Numbered from the stretch's first letter, positions 41,701 to 55,710 are shown. The stretch: DNA of 64,000 nt from Formicarius rufipectus (GCA_013399695.1 VXAU01000750.1:1494719-1558718); one strand, 5' to 3'. A program made the numbers and translations. The notes: generated from the sequence alone by a model not told the origin.

Positions 41701-44700
41701 TGCCTTTTTCTCTGGACAGCTCAGACATCTCTGGGCTAACCTGACTTCTGCAGTCCTCTCAACTTCCCTGCTATGCTTCTTGGACCAAGTTCCCAACCCC
41801 TTACACTCATAAGCACTCTCACAACTCTTGCCTTTCACATGCTCCTGTGATTCTGGCACTATTTTATGTAGCTCCTTTCCAGCAATGAGTCAATCTGTAG
41901 TGCAAGTCTCAGCACAGCAGCTGCCTTCATCTTCCTCTTATTTTAATGAGCACTACTCTGCTTAGCATCTTACACAAGGCCAAGCTTTAAAATGAGCCGT
42001 GGAGGTCAGCAGCAGCTTTGCTGCCTTTAGTCTGGAGCTCAGGATCCCTCCGAGGCTTGTTCCTTCTCTCAAGGACTGTTCCAGCACTGATAGATTTTCT
42101 TCACCTTTCCAGCAAGTTTACAGATGTAGGTGCCTACTGAGATGGCAAACCCAAGAGCTGAGGAAATGCTTGCAGCTTGGTAAGAAAATAAAGCACGGAC
42201 ATACATGGAAGATGGGAGCCTGCTTTAGATTTCATCTACTAAAACAAATTACTCACGTGCACAAACATGCTTTCCCTCTTTTTTTTTTAACCCCAGAAGT
42301 CAATGTGGCTATGGAATAATGACTAGGATCTGACTTTGGATCCTAACTGAATCTTTCTTTCAGTCTTCTGAAACAACTGCTCAACAAGCAAGGAACTTTT
42401 ATATGAACACTTTGCTGCTCATGAGGATACAGAATCTAGAGGAAAAATAACTTAATGGGAGTCAGAAAATAAAATGTCTCGTTGCAAAGACAAGATACCA
42501 GACTTATAAATCCAACAACATTTATATACAATAATTTTGCTTGCTGCTGTTACAGACCTCTAAAGCAGAACCAGACTCTTAAAGGCAGCTCTTCCATACA
42601 ATTTAGACTAAAAAGAGTGCATCCTACTATTTTGCTGTGCCCTCAGATATTTGCTGGCTTTGGAATTTAGCAACAGTCACAAATCTACTGAGATAACAAG
42701 GAACATGGCACACACCAAACTACAAGAATATAAGGAGCCCATTCTTCCCAATGTGAAGCACAGGTGGCACGTTATCATTTCAACTTGCTATTTCATGTTT
42801 TCAAACACTGAAAATACTGGTATCACCATAAAGATCTAAACAAGACTTCCTTTACAGTTCCTTACACAGTTTTTTCCTTTTTTTTGTGCATTACATCGCA
42901 ACAGTTCACATCCTATCAACCTTATTTTCATGTCTTATTAAAATACTGCACCTTTTACTGATTTTTTTTTTTTAAATTAGTCAATCTTTTCTGTAACCCT
43001 CAATTGTCATATCACAGGAAGATGTGTATGAGATTAGGAGTTGAAGTGGAATCTAAATAGGATTCTGGCATTTGAAGGTTATTTGTCATATGGAGATTCA
43101 TGCTGTATCAGCCACTTCATACATGGCTACAAGGGAAGCATCAGCAAGGTCTAACAGCTGATAAAGAGCAACCTGCCTTGCTGCTAAAAAAAGGAAGACT
43201 GCATTCTATTCAAAGGCTGCAGATAAGACTTAATGAACTGAGATTTCATAATAGAGAAATGATGGATAACATAAACCTAATCTATTCCACATACACAAAG
43301 CATTAAGAAAACACATAAAAAATAGAATCTCAAGCTGGGTTTTGCTTATTTTTTTTGTTGTTCTTCTCCCTCATGAGAGTATTTGCAGCCCTGCAAAAAA
43401 TATGGATTTAGCAATTTTAAACAACTCTCAATATCAACTTTTCCAGAGATGCTCTTTCCAAATTAAGACCCTGGGATTCTGCTCCCTCTCTTACCTGTGT
43501 TTTGGGAAATGTTATTAAAACACATCAGGACAGAGGATGTGTAAAGGGCCTCAAGATATTAGCTTTGTTGGCCATTGTGAAAGAGAAGAGGTTAAGCCAC
43601 ATAAATATTAACAGTACACTTGCTGGTCATTTCAGAGAGAAACAAAGCTAGTCAGTGGCATGGAAAAGAAGGATGGTATTAGTAATTAAAGGAGGTACAA
43701 AAAAGAAATAACCTTTTCACTGACCACAAACAACAAGCTTGACCTTTTGGAGGAGGGTACTCCTTCCTTATACTGTATCTCAAATGAGCTGAAAAGGAGA
43801 TCTTAGCACCACTAAATGATTTATAAAACGGTGAATCCTACAGCAGAAGAGGGAGCCTAAACGATAATAGACAAAGGAATTAATCTCCATGACTGTGGGC
43901 AGTGATTCCCTTTTAGTGAAGTATCCAACCAAAGCCATTTGCATCTGCATCCTGATTGAATTCCTCTGCAATTCTGGTTAGTAAAGGCCAGCTTTGCATC
44001 TCCACTGAAATGAGATGAAACCCACATATTGCTAAGTAAGTCCCTGACACTTCCTCTGGCTCCAGCTCATGCTATAGGCTGGTTTTGGTTTCAGAGGCAT
44101 TAAGATATGTGAGTTTCAAAGCCAACAGAAATCTCAGAGACAAACAAAACTTCCATTTCAGATCAAGCCTGTCGCACCACAGCCCCTCACAATACTTGCA
44201 GCCTTGTCAACAGTCTTCCCTTCAAAATATATTGCTGAATCCAAAAGTTAATCTAAAACATTTCAGTTGGCCAGGAACTGCTACTTCTCAACCCAATGCT
44301 AATTGTGCCAACATTTCTTTCTTGTCTCAGTAACTTAGAGTTGTGTTCCTGAAAAGATTGTTAAAATATGTTACAAGACTTGTCCTTCTCAGCAGTGATA
44401 TCAGAGTGGTAAGTAAAGAGGCTTTCATCATCTAACAACTCTTAGCTGCCAGCTTGCTTTACTGCATGCTAGTGAATGAAATGGGATAACCATGTGTTGT
44501 ACAAGTATAATTGGCTGAAGCAATCAATAAGATTGGCTCCCACTCGTGTGGTTTTCATAGCCACACAAATCACTTTGCATTTGCCTAATCACCCAGTAGG
44601 TGTTAAATAACCAAATGTGTATTTTTAGGATTGGCATTTAAAAAAAACACATGAAAACCAATTAAGGTCAATAACTGCTCCTAGGAATGCCAAAGGAGAA

Positions 44701-44732
44701 GCATGGTACCAACATTTATAAATTGCTAAGAG

Positions 44733-44746
44733 ACACACACACACAC
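44733..44746. repeat. Short CA dinucleotide repeat
   Basis: Seven AC units in a row. Confidence 0.9.
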
Positions 44747-45245
44747 AAAATAAAAGCAAGGAAAAGACCCTATGTAACCAAATGCATCTGGTGAAAAAAT
44801 TATTCTGCAAAATGCATTGGAAAAGTTACTTTATTTTGTAACTACTTTAATAGTTCAGCTCTTATGTTACTCGTAATGCTCCCAGGTCCATGTGGGACAA
44901 AGGGAAGTTTGCATTCAAAAAAGTGATACATATGGTTTTAATTGCTTTTTGCAGGGAAGTCAGGGTCCAATGTAAAGAAAAGTTATTCCAAACTCCAGCT
45001 TGCAAACCAGGTTTTCATGTGAAAATTTCCAATAAAAAAGCAGCAACAGATGTGGCTGAGGCCATAAATTGGCTTGGGACAGTTTTTTTCAGTCTGTCCA
45101 CTTTCAATCAGTTGCCATCTACTTCTTCCTAATCAACACTGTTTTCACTTAGTGCAGACAAGGCTTCCTTCAAAAATCCCCTTCCCACAAAGAATGAGCT
45201 GCACATATTGCAATGCCCAAGACCTTCTTTTTTCTTCATGGCTCT

Positions 45246-45340
45246 TTTTTTTTTTTTTTTNNNNNNNNNNNNNNNNNNNNNNNNNNNNNNNNNNNNNNNN
45301 NNNNNNNNNNNNNNNNNNNNNNNNNNNNNNNNNNNNNNNN
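45246..45340. other. Poly-T run followed by an 80-N assembly gap
   Basis: At least 15 T (45246-45260) run straight into 80 N (45261-45340). Frames that cross this point are artefacts of the unknown bases. Confidence 0.99.
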
Positions 45341-46983
45341 AGATTTGACAGAGTATCATTTTCAAATCATGTAATGAAATATGGTATCAAGCCACTGCAC
45401 AGCAATGAAGCTGCCTTTTCTAACACTACCCAGAGCAAAAGAACTCAACTTTGAACAGCTATAAAATATAACCAGTGTCTTCCTAATTTGATTCCTTGGT
45501 CTTGGCTGTAACTCAGGGCATTAGGCACAGTAAACCTTCACTTACGGAAATTTTGTGCAATGACATAGTACAAATTTAATGCCTCCAGAATAAATGCTTT
45601 TTTCTTAAATAAATTATTCAAAGAATTTCCGTAACTGAGGAGCTTGTGTTGTTACAAACTCTACTCTTCCAACTACCTGTCAGATTTGTTTAATTCTGCA
45701 AGGGGACCATTCTTCTGTGGGTGGAAAGCAGAGAAACACAGACTGAAGAGCTAAATGTTTGGGTCAACGTAAAGGTTAGCAGAAGCCATGGGAAGAAAAA
45801 CTTCCAGAAAGAAGCAAGATGATGTGAGAGACAGTGAAGATTAACATAACAACAACAAAAAAAGGCAAAATAAGACCACATCGTAAGTCAAAGTTAAGGG
45901 GTTTTTAGGTCTGAGTAAATAAATACATAGATTAAGCACACCAGAATGAAACAAAAATAAACAACAAACCAGCTAAGCTAGTTAATATTTTACAAAGCAT
46001 TGACAACTAATTTTATGGGAGACAGTTACTACTGGATCAAAATTTCCTGTCAATTTATACACACAAATGTTTTGTTTAGTCATGATTCACAGAAGACCTG
46101 AACTGTTAGCATCTATGATGGATACAGAATAAGGAACTAAAGCATGCTACATGCTAATACATTTCATGTTTTCAAGCAACCACCACAAAGTGGCATCTGA
46201 ATGATGCCCCCCAAGAATGAATCTTCACTTGTATTTTCAGTAAAAGTATGGATGTCACGGCTGAAGTATGAAGTGAAGAAAAAATTCTCTATATAAGCTT
46301 CATTTAGTCAGGCTTCTGTTTCCTTGTGATTGCATTCCTTAACTGTTACATACATGGGGCAAAGATAATACATCTTTCATGTTCTTTATATCCATTTTTT
46401 CTGACACGGTATTAAATATATTCATTATTTAGGCTTTCAAAGTAACATTCCATTCATTACCAAGGCATTAAAAACCAAAAAGCCCAAACAAAAGAAAACC
46501 AAATAGAAATGAAAACACTGCAAAAGCTGACTTAATAGACAACCCCTTGAAAACATATAAAAGAGGTTAATTTAATGTAATTTCAGTATCTCACATAAAG
46601 AGCACATAATGGTAAGTTCCAGCTGAACAACAGGATACGGAACTCTCTGAAAAGCAGTGAGTGAGGCTTTCCTTCCCTGCATATTTTTACCACAGCACAC
46701 CACTGTGTAGATCCTTGACTGAGCCAGAGAGAGCTTTCCAGCTGAGAACACCTGACTACATTGAACAGACCCTTTAGTTCAGTGATGTTCTTTCTGGGAA
46801 GAAAATTTCTGCTAGTCATCCCAACAACAAAAACACAGAGTTTGTCAGGATGAACACTGAACTCAGAGACTACTTGATGTGAAAAGATAGCCCAGAACTG
46901 ATCTGATCAATTGTGCAGTCAAGCAAGCTGAGTCAAAGGCAATACTATATTCAAAGGCAACTTGAGAATTGGTTTTTGCTGTT

Positions 46984-47011
46984 CTTCTTAAGTGAGTTTA
47001 CACTTAAGAAG
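46984..47011. repeat. Perfect inverted repeat, 11-bp arms
   Basis: CTTCTTAAGTG and its exact reverse complement CACTTAAGAAG are separated by 6 bases (AGTTTA). The hairpin could form on either strand. The function is unknown. Confidence 0.92.
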
Positions 47012-50000
47012 TGTAAAAAAGAAAGGAACAGCCAAAATCTTCAAGGTTTTCAGATACCTTTCATGTTACATGTCTAGCTCTTCAGTGACCATTCACAATA
47101 TATTTACAATTCTTCTACAATTCAGTGACTTAAAATCGTGAATCCTACCTATGATGACATCTTCAATCTGAGAGTAAGAAGTCTGTGTGTTGCTAATACT
47201 TGTTATCTATGTGTTTTCAGTTGGTTTGAAGGCACAGGTAATCAAATTAATACATGTTGGCATAAAAAAACCAAACAGTCCAACTCCACCTTCTTTAAGG
47301 TTGTTCAAGAAACAGTCCTAGTAAATTTAACAGACTCTTAAAAGGAAATTCCTGGATGTAACTGGTGATATTTAGCTCTTTGGAGACTGCAGAAACATGT
47401 ATCCTCTTGAGCATTAATTTGGCTGGGAAGTTGGAAGTATCAACAGTTTATGGCCTGAAGTACAAGAACAAGGAAAAAAAAGTCTTGTTTATAAGAACAC
47501 AGCAGCCATCAGACATTTGTTAATGTTCTATAAAGGGCTCCTAAAGTTCATTAAAAATTATATAAGCCTTTCTGATCCCTTTTAGAGAAAATGCATATTG
47601 CCTCTTTACGTAATGATAAGGACATAGTGGAAAAGTTATTTTGTATCCGCAAATTCTTCCATGAAGATCGGCAGCATTGCCTCCATCGTGCCCTCAGAGT
47701 GACATTGCTAATCACATATCCAGTGCAAATAACATTTCAAAAAACTTTTGCAATATAGCACTGCTGTTCCTCTCATTTTCAGTGCCTCTGTCTCTCTCTG
47801 CAGCATCACTGAAAACTCCATTCTCCTAAACAGTAGTAGGATAGTGTCACCCAGGAATGGGCTTCAAATCTGAAAATCAAATCAGCTTACAGGCAAGTGG
47901 TTTATCTTTGCTTTCCAGCCACCAAGGCCAACCATCTAAAACTAATGACCTAATAATGTTATGTCATGCAAGCTGTACAATTGCACCATGTCACCTGCAA
48001 GGCTGGTGGTTTAATATTTAAAGTCCTTATCTACAGATGCCTTGGAGCAAGCAGCAGCAGAAGCCACAGAAGATCATTTTTGAGCAAGAAGCTTTGCAGG
48101 ATCTAACTTCAGGGAAGAGAACCAGGCTCCCTTCTGTCCATGGGAGTCTCTAGTGACTGCCAGGGAGAACAGCAAAACAAGCTTTCTTGCTCCAATACCT
48201 GCCCACCTACCTGCATATGTTTATTTTAAGCCAATTCCTCAACTCTAGGGCTTCTTATTTCATCTGATTACAGGAGTTTTCTTTAATCAGTCATGAAAAC
48301 AAGTAGCTGAAGACAAAAAAAGGATGTCCTGTGGTCTAGAGAAAAGCCAGATCATCACCTATGTGAAAGGATTAAGTTAAACGATGTTATACAATAAATA
48401 CACAAATATATTAACTTTCCAACTTTTCTTATAGAAATCCAGTTTCTAAGCATCTAAAATTTGTTCAACTTCAGCATGTGAAACCTACTGATGTGAATGT
48501 TCCTACAGTCAGCATCGTGCTTGAGAAATTCTCTGAAACACAGTCAATAAAAGCCATGAACTGAAGTGTACTAATAAAGTGCTTAATTTCTCTCATAGAG
48601 GACTGAAAACAATACACAAAACAAAATAGTTCAATAACCACAAAAAAAGAACAGAAATAGTTCAGCTAATTACCACCAAAATAATTATGACATATTAGTG
48701 TTAACATGTAGCACGACAGAGTGGATGAAATGACACCAGATTCACATTTATTCACATTTGTTCTACTGAAATGCAGAATTCAGAATCCTGATGCTGGTAC
48801 TTACTTTTGTAACCCACAGTCTCCATTACCCTGTGTACCTCAGCATTAGGAATGTGCTCTGTTCTTTTTTTGTGTAAAAAAATAAAAATAAAATCCTACA
48901 TTTCTGTCATTGTTGGTTTTGGTTTCTTACCTTTATAGTTAACAATCAAGATTCCAATATCTTTTTTCTTTCCCTAATGGGCTTTCCTACAGCATTTTTC
49001 TACTATTTCTCATGTGGTTGTAACAAAATACAGCCGGGAAATACTTAATTTTATAGTTTCCTAATTAAGATAAGAAGCTGAATAAAGAATATAAAACTAA
49101 AGAAAACCAAAGAAAGCTTTGTAATTAGTATGGGCTCATAAAAATTCTACAGAGAAGAATTATACATTTTTGTACATTATACAATATTCTTCTAAGGCCA
49201 ATGCAAATTAATATTTACAAATTGTACTGAATCTTTTTCTCTACATATACAATAGTTCACTTGTTAACACTGACATATTTATCTGGCCTTTCCCAGTTGT
49301 AGGAAAAAATTATGTCAATTTTCCCTCAGACTGCCTTCCTATTCTGTCACACACATTATTTCATGAAACATGAATCCAAATGTTCTGTTTCTTTTCAATT
49401 TCCTTTCACCACAAATTCCAGAGTCCCCCTCTCCATGGCTTTTAGTAACAATTCAGCCTTTCTAGTCTAATGGCAAAAGCTCAATACTGCTGTCTTTAAT
49501 CAGGCTACTTTTCACTTCAATGTCTTCAATACCAAAGATTCAACCCTTTGTTAGAACTATTTTTTCCAGGTCAGATGTTATGTCTATGATTCCACATTAA
49601 GCATCTATTCTCTAAAGAAACAGCAAGCCTTGACAAGATGTCTGAAAAACACAGACACAAAAGGAGAAACAAAAAAAAAAAGGGGGGGGCCAATGGATTT
49701 TAATAAAGAACATCTTTTTAAAGTTGTAATAATCAAGTACTGAGGCACTTCTAAAAGACTCGGGTGATTCTGTACCTGGATGTGGGCCATTACAATTACA
49801 GTTAATGCAAACACAACTCATATTACTTTGGAGGAAAAAAAAAGTGATGTTTAACTTATTAGAGGGAGTACCTTTGTCTCCATTTCCCAATTAAAGATCC
49901 ATTCTTCAGTTGGTTCAAACCATCTCTGACCACAAGTCTCTACATCAGGCATGTGACAGCTGAGGAGATGAAGGTCCAAAGAAGCTGCATTCAAATCAAG

Positions 50001-51261
50001 ATCCTAAAACTGTCACAATCCTGACACTTTCGATCCTGAAGAGCTACCAGAAGATGTGACAGACTGTACAAATAAGGAGACACCATTTACTCATGCACTG
50101 AGGAGAAAAACAAGAAAATGGATTTTCTTTTTTCACTAGTTGTGGCTTTTGAGTGGCTTGTCGTGTGTATAACACACTGCCAACTGTAATCTCAGTGTGA
50201 CAACACGAGTCAAAGGTACACAGGGCAAAGCCCTACAAAAGGAAAGAAAAGAAAATCATTTAATGAGAAGAAATAGCTGTAGAGAGCAAGTCCCCAGCCT
50301 GTGAGAGAGTTCAATACAGGCTGAATAGGCAAGTCTACACACTGCCTGTTTAACTCCTCTAGGAGCATCCTCAACTGTGAGGAACAACCTTCCTTGATCA
50401 GCCATGTCTCTTGATACTAATGAGTGCAATACTCCAAAGACATATCGTATACCTCTAGAAACTCCACATATAAATAGAACAGAGTAGCAGCTTGCATATA
50501 AGAGACATAAGAAAACCAAGAACTCCTCTGGATCTGTGGTCCAGGCAATGCTATGAAGAAAAATGGTCTAAAAATGTTTTATGATTTTCTTTATTATGGA
50601 GCAACAGTACATACAACCACCCAACTGAGTCATACAAGCTGTGAGACACAGGGGGATAAGCAATTTGAAATCTGTGGTCTTATGAATGATTCAGGTCTCC
50701 ATCCCCACTGAGAGCTGGGACAAACAGCTGCATGGGTACTTAAAGTCCACTTGTATGGACTTCACATACACCAACAGAGATCTGCTGCCAGCTGCAGATT
50801 CTGTCCAATCAATAACAGAAATTTTCAGCTCTTTAGACATACATTCCACTCTATGTGGGGAGCATACTGTGTGAAAATATGTTCTAGAGATAGCCTAGAC
50901 TACAAACTGAAAACAGCATAAGTAGGGGACCTCAGGATAATGACATAAAAACCCAGGAACACTGTTCCACTGGATTGTGTACATTTTAGGATTTCGCTCC
51001 AAAAGAACCAGATGTTTGGTACTAAAATATATACATTAAGTTCAAAATTGGTTACTGAAATGGACAGCAGTTCTGATTCAGATGCGTTTATAAACAGAGG
51101 TTATGCTGAAAGACACACAGGCATTTAAAAAGGCTATGTGTATTTGTGTATGACTCTCTGTATGTAAACCAGGCTCAAGCATTATCCTTTGATTAATCCC
51201 TAAAAGTCAAACTTTAAAAACTAAGAACCATTTACAGTAACAACAAGAATAGATATTATAT

Positions 51262-51274
51262 GGGGGGGGGGGGG
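51262..51274. repeat. Poly-G tract (13 G)
   Basis: An uninterrupted run of G followed by AGG. The length may be unreliable because of sequencing. Confidence 0.9.
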
Positions 51275-51991
51275 AGGAAAGGTTTACCTATGGAAAACAG
51301 ATATTTATGTAAAACTGTGTGTTTAGCTCAGGCATCCTTCCTTTTGCAATACCAAACCTTTCTAAGGATACAGGTGGTAGGAACAGATTTGCTTCAGCAG
51401 CGTCAATACCCATGGAAGATGTAAGCAAGTTGCAGATTAGGAAAATCATGATAAGTATGGCTCTTCAGCCTTGAAAACATGTAGCATTTCACAGAGCCAC
51501 TAGCAAAAATATCCCTTAGTTTGTGTCTTAAATGGTTAGAACTGCATACTGATTGGAAATCAGCTAAACTCTTTTGGGTTTTATCTAATCAGGTTACCTG
51601 GAAATCTGTTCAAATCAAAGAATTCCTTCATGGGATGCTAAGTGGTTTCAAAGTTGCAGCCCATTATGTAACAAAAATACTCAGCCATGCTCATCCTGTC
51701 CCAAGGGGACATCAAGCAAAACAAGAACACAGCTGAAAACATTTGAAAATAACTCATCATTGAAACTACATACCACAGTTTCCTAAGAGGATACAAACAG
51801 TAATCACTGGTGTGCACAGAGACTGGACTTTCAGAGGCTCAAAATCCAGTCCACTACGATGACACTCAGCTGCTTTAGCACTGGGCTGTAGAATTAGGTA
51901 CGTGATCCTAATGTACAACCATAGCTCCTCTTCATGTGTTGGTAATTATTTGCCCAGTTAACTGTTTTATGCAGTTGTAGTTTTGAAACAG

Positions 51992-52015
51992 AAAAAAAAA
52001 AAAAAAAAAAAAAAA
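51992..52015. repeat. Poly-A tract (24 A)
   Basis: A run of A with no recognisable retroelement upstream. On the minus strand it gives a chance open frame with a poly-phenylalanine run. Confidence 0.9.
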
Positions 52016-55000
52016 TGGTTCCATTTTTCCCCTGAGTGAAAGGTTCACACTAAGACGGAGGTGTTGGAACACTGGATGGGAACTTAAGAACAGAAGGGAG
52101 TCACCAAAGAAAGATAGAAAAGCTTTCCCACTCTCAGACTTCATATTGAGAATGACTAGAAAGAAAACTATGCCCTCTAATGCCAAAAATACTTTCATAT
52201 GTTTAAAAAGGAAGAAAAAAAATTAAATATGGCACTCTGGAAGTTGTCTTGGACTGAGAAGTACTCCTGAACTCAGTGCTATTTAAGAAATATGACTCCA
52301 GTGAGTGAAAGAATTAAGGCACTCAAAGAGACATATTGCAACCAAGTTATTGTCTTTAGATCTGATCCTAAGGATGACAAAGAAAGAAAGAAAGTTTTGA
52401 AATGTTGGCATCATTAACCTTGAAGACAATTATTAAAAGATACAGAATTTGTACAAAATTCTCTAAGAAGGCTGTAATGGAATATACCTCGATTCTCTAT
52501 TTTCTATTAAAAGAGTAGAGGGATATTTGAAAAGACCAAGTACCTTTTGTTGCAATGTCTAACCAGATTCTCACATTTCCAATCCCCTGGTAGATATTAA
52601 AGGGCCAAAGTTCCAGGTTAATCTTAGTAAGTCTATGCAATTGAATTCATCTTGCAGGGAAGAAATGGGAAGGAAATACTCATCTCACAGTGAACAAATG
52701 GGAACACAAAGGAAAGGACATACTATTGTAGCACTGCTATTCAGTCCTTAGAGAAAGAGCTTCCCAGAAGACTGATGCCTGAGTATGGAGTTAGAGCCAA
52801 GAAAGACTTTTCACAACATACACCCAGGGGATGCAAAACTCACCATGTGTGATAGGACAATTGTATTGCTCTGGTCTTGCTTGTTATAGTACTTGGAGGC
52901 TTCAAAATAAAACCATGGCCAGGAAAACATTTTTACATGTTTTCTACAGATAGAGATCAGAAGCACAGGTGAGCCAACAAGCCCACAAGCATACAAATTG
53001 TTGAAGATGAGGGAAATCAGGACAACCTGATGAGTTTAAGGCTCAGATGACTGTTGCAGCTCTTCTGGTTTGGAGACCATGGAAAAGGACCTCAGCACTC
53101 ATAAAGAATCAAGTCTGGAGAGTACCCACTGTGCTATTTTAATTCCTCTTACTGTAAGCTGGACACAGCTATCCTAATCTGGAGCAGAACTAGATATTAA
53201 AGTTATAACTCCAAAAATGATCTGTTAGTCAATTAAGGATTGAATTATGTACTCTATTTGGAATAAGACTGAACAGAGTTTTTCACACTGTAAAATTCCA
53301 TGTTCTGTTGATCATACAAACCCAAAACCAACTAAAATTTCATCCAGAGTTTTTAGCATATTCAGCCATGACAGGTTAAGGCAGATTTGTTTAACAGACC
53401 TCATTTTGTCTCTGACATCTTGAATATATATAATACATCTTAGTGCATTGTGATCTATGTGTGATCTAAGAGAGTCAAAAATGTATACTGTCTAAAGGTA
53501 TGGACAGAGGCAATGACTTCCTATTTAACTTGATCTGGAAAGCCATAACATCACCTTATGTAAATATGGACAGCTTAAAAGAAATCAGTAAAGGTCCCTC
53601 TATTTGCTTAAGCTAAGAATATGGCCTAAGCATTATAATACAATAAGCCTGCAAGTACCTCACCTCAGCTGTGCCAAAGCCACTTTTACTGGATACACTG
53701 ATCATTGTTTCCTTTTTAAGGTATTAGATTTTGCCTACACAAATCATCTCACCCTGTTGTCTTGCTTTTACTTAGATTTTGCTGCCAGCAACCCAAAACA
53801 TCCTCCCACCACCTCCATTACATGTTTTTGGTACCAGGAATCCCAGAGCCACTCCATAAAGCTCGACACGTGCCAAAAAGCTATTCTGAGTGTTTTGACT
53901 TGGCTTTAAGCCAATAAGATTATTTTTGCAGGAAACATACAAAATTGGAACATATTTTCTACTTACATTGATAAAGTCAGTCAGCTGGAAATTATTAAAG
54001 AACTTGCTGGTGCTAAATTAAATTTTCTAGGACTGCATCACCAGAATGGAAGCAACAGAACTCCTCAGTTATAATGGGTTTATTTGAAGACCTGTTTCTT
54101 TCAGATTTTATGACCAGAACAGTGAAACAACTTCAACTGTCCGATGCTGTACAAATCAAGATGACGCTTATGCTTTTCTGTGGCTTGGAGTGAAATTGCT
54201 CACAATTTTAAATTATCTGTAATAAGCAGCATTTGCAAGTATATTTGTCCAAACTGTTCTGTTCACAGCAACAGTGGAAGTGTTTTTTGCAGTAATTTAT
54301 TCATATTTACAGACACTGAATTTTAATTTTATATTTATTGGCAATTAGAAAAAACATAGAATGCATTACATGTAATAGATTTGATTTTCTGAGAAATAAA
54401 TTATAGTCTTTTTAAAAAGGATGGGGGACACTAAGACAAAACACAGTGATTCTTTGTAAGTCATGTTAAGACATGCTACTGCACAAAGATTTTTAAATTT
54501 CCCTGCTTAATTTCCGACTTTCCTATCTATCTGTATATCTAAAAGTAATTCAAAATATTGGAAGACATATACCAGTAAAGAAAGGGGGGAAAAAAACAAA
54601 CAAACAAAAAAACAACAGGATAAAGAAAAGCCAAGGAAATACTATTACACAGCAAAACGTGAAACACTCAAACCTTGGAAACCATAAACAAGTAAAGTAA
54701 ATTTGTTGTTCCAACCATAAGTAGTTAGGGTCTACAAAAATCAATAATGTCAACCAGCAGGACTGGCAAACCAATCTGTTATATTTTTGTGATGGTGTTA
54801 GTGGTCTCTGTTGTGTTGATATCCTACATTTTCATTTCCAATTTAATAGCTGAACTTGATTTTATTAAATACTTGCATTTTATATTTTCTCTTTTATGAC
54901 TTTTTGGCTCACAAGGAATAAGGAGAAGTGCTTTAAGGGCCCTAGGGACATGTTCTTAGTGCACTGGTATTTCCAACTGTTTGGCATTGTGAGTTGATTT

Positions 55001-55139
55001 GTTGGGGGTTTTTTGGAAACAATGATCTAAACATAAAATCTCTATCTCAAGCATGCAGATGACAGAGGGATTAGTAACTACATAAATAATTAAAGAGTTA
55101 AAGCAACTTGGCTCCTGCTACAGTATAATCTACCAGGTT

Positions 55140-55710
55140 ATACAACTGCAACCCAGCAGAACGCATTTTATACCGACAAATAGCAAAGAACACCTTTGAG
55201 ACTAAACTACGACGTGTGTAATAGAAGAATAAAAACTGAAGTTTGGAAGGTCTTCACACGGCACAACTCGAACAATAAAGATTGCAAACCCCCAAACAAA
55301 CTACTGTTGGACGGGGAAGAAGCACAGCCACAGCAGCCTGGTCCCAGGCCAGAGCCTGACTAACCTTGGCACGGAGCTGCTCGGAGAGACAATCTGCTCC
55401 CAGGCAAGTGAGACTCCTCTAACATTACAGCAGCACTGTCAAAGGGCTACACATTTCTCCCCTCCTGGCCAGAAGGCAGCTCTGCGCAGGGACTCGAACC
55501 AGCTCGCCCCTTCCAACCAAGACAAGAGAGGTTTGATTTCTGCCACGGTGGTTTTGGTCGGACGAGCAAACTCAATCCACCACGCTACAACTGGAGAGCC
55601 AAAGCAGGGGGAGAACTGGGAATGGCTGGCTGTGGTTGAAGCAAGAACAGCCCGTTCCCTTCAGCAGCGGCGCGGTCTTTGACTGACTTCTAAGCCAATA
55701 AATATCTACG
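55140..55710. other. CpG-rich island of unknown nature within the intron
   Basis: By hand count this stretch holds about 20 CpG dinucleotides in under 600 bases, far more than the flanking intron, and its GC content is visibly higher. The plus strand carries AATAAA motifs near 55231 and 55272. The minus strand carries a perfect RNA polymerase III B-box-like GGTTCGAGTCC (55490-55500), with an A-box-like TAGCGTGGTGG (55577-55587) about 76 bases upstream on that strand. A cloverleaf does not form, because the T-stem pairs at only two of five positions, so I do not call a tRNA. It could be a promoter or enhancer, a noncoding RNA exon, or a fragment of an unrecognised mobile element. No protein-coding signal was found. 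Confidence 0.5.

Larger units (their letters stand above)
28378..45245 (-). other. ROBO1: ROBO1 intron, mostly unremarkable
   Basis: About 17 kb of AT-rich intron. Features seen: a slightly GC-richer patch near 33010-33170, a low-complexity A/C-rich stretch near 34010-34095, an AAAT microsatellite at 35715-35762, AT-rich palindromic runs near 36190-36208 and 37457-37471, a T-run near 40807-40822 and a short CA repeat at 44733-44746. No exon or complete mobile element was recognised. Confidence 0.6.
45341..55139 (-). other. ROBO1: ROBO1 intron, mostly unremarkable
   Basis: Almost 10 kb of AT-rich intron. It holds an inverted repeat at 46984-47011, an A-run followed by a G-run near 49670-49688, a G-run at 51262-51274, an A-run at 51992-52015 and a short GAAA repeat near 52378-52395. 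No exon or mobile element was recognised. Confidence 0.6.

Noticed and set aside
45074..45454. Frames of 126 codons (plus) and 78 codons (minus, 45129-45365)
   Set aside because: Both depend on reading through the T-tract and the 80-N gap.
55490..55587. tRNA gene on the minus strand
   Set aside because: Although box-like motifs are present, the T-stem pairs at only two of five positions, no acceptor stem could be formed and there is no nearby T-run terminator.
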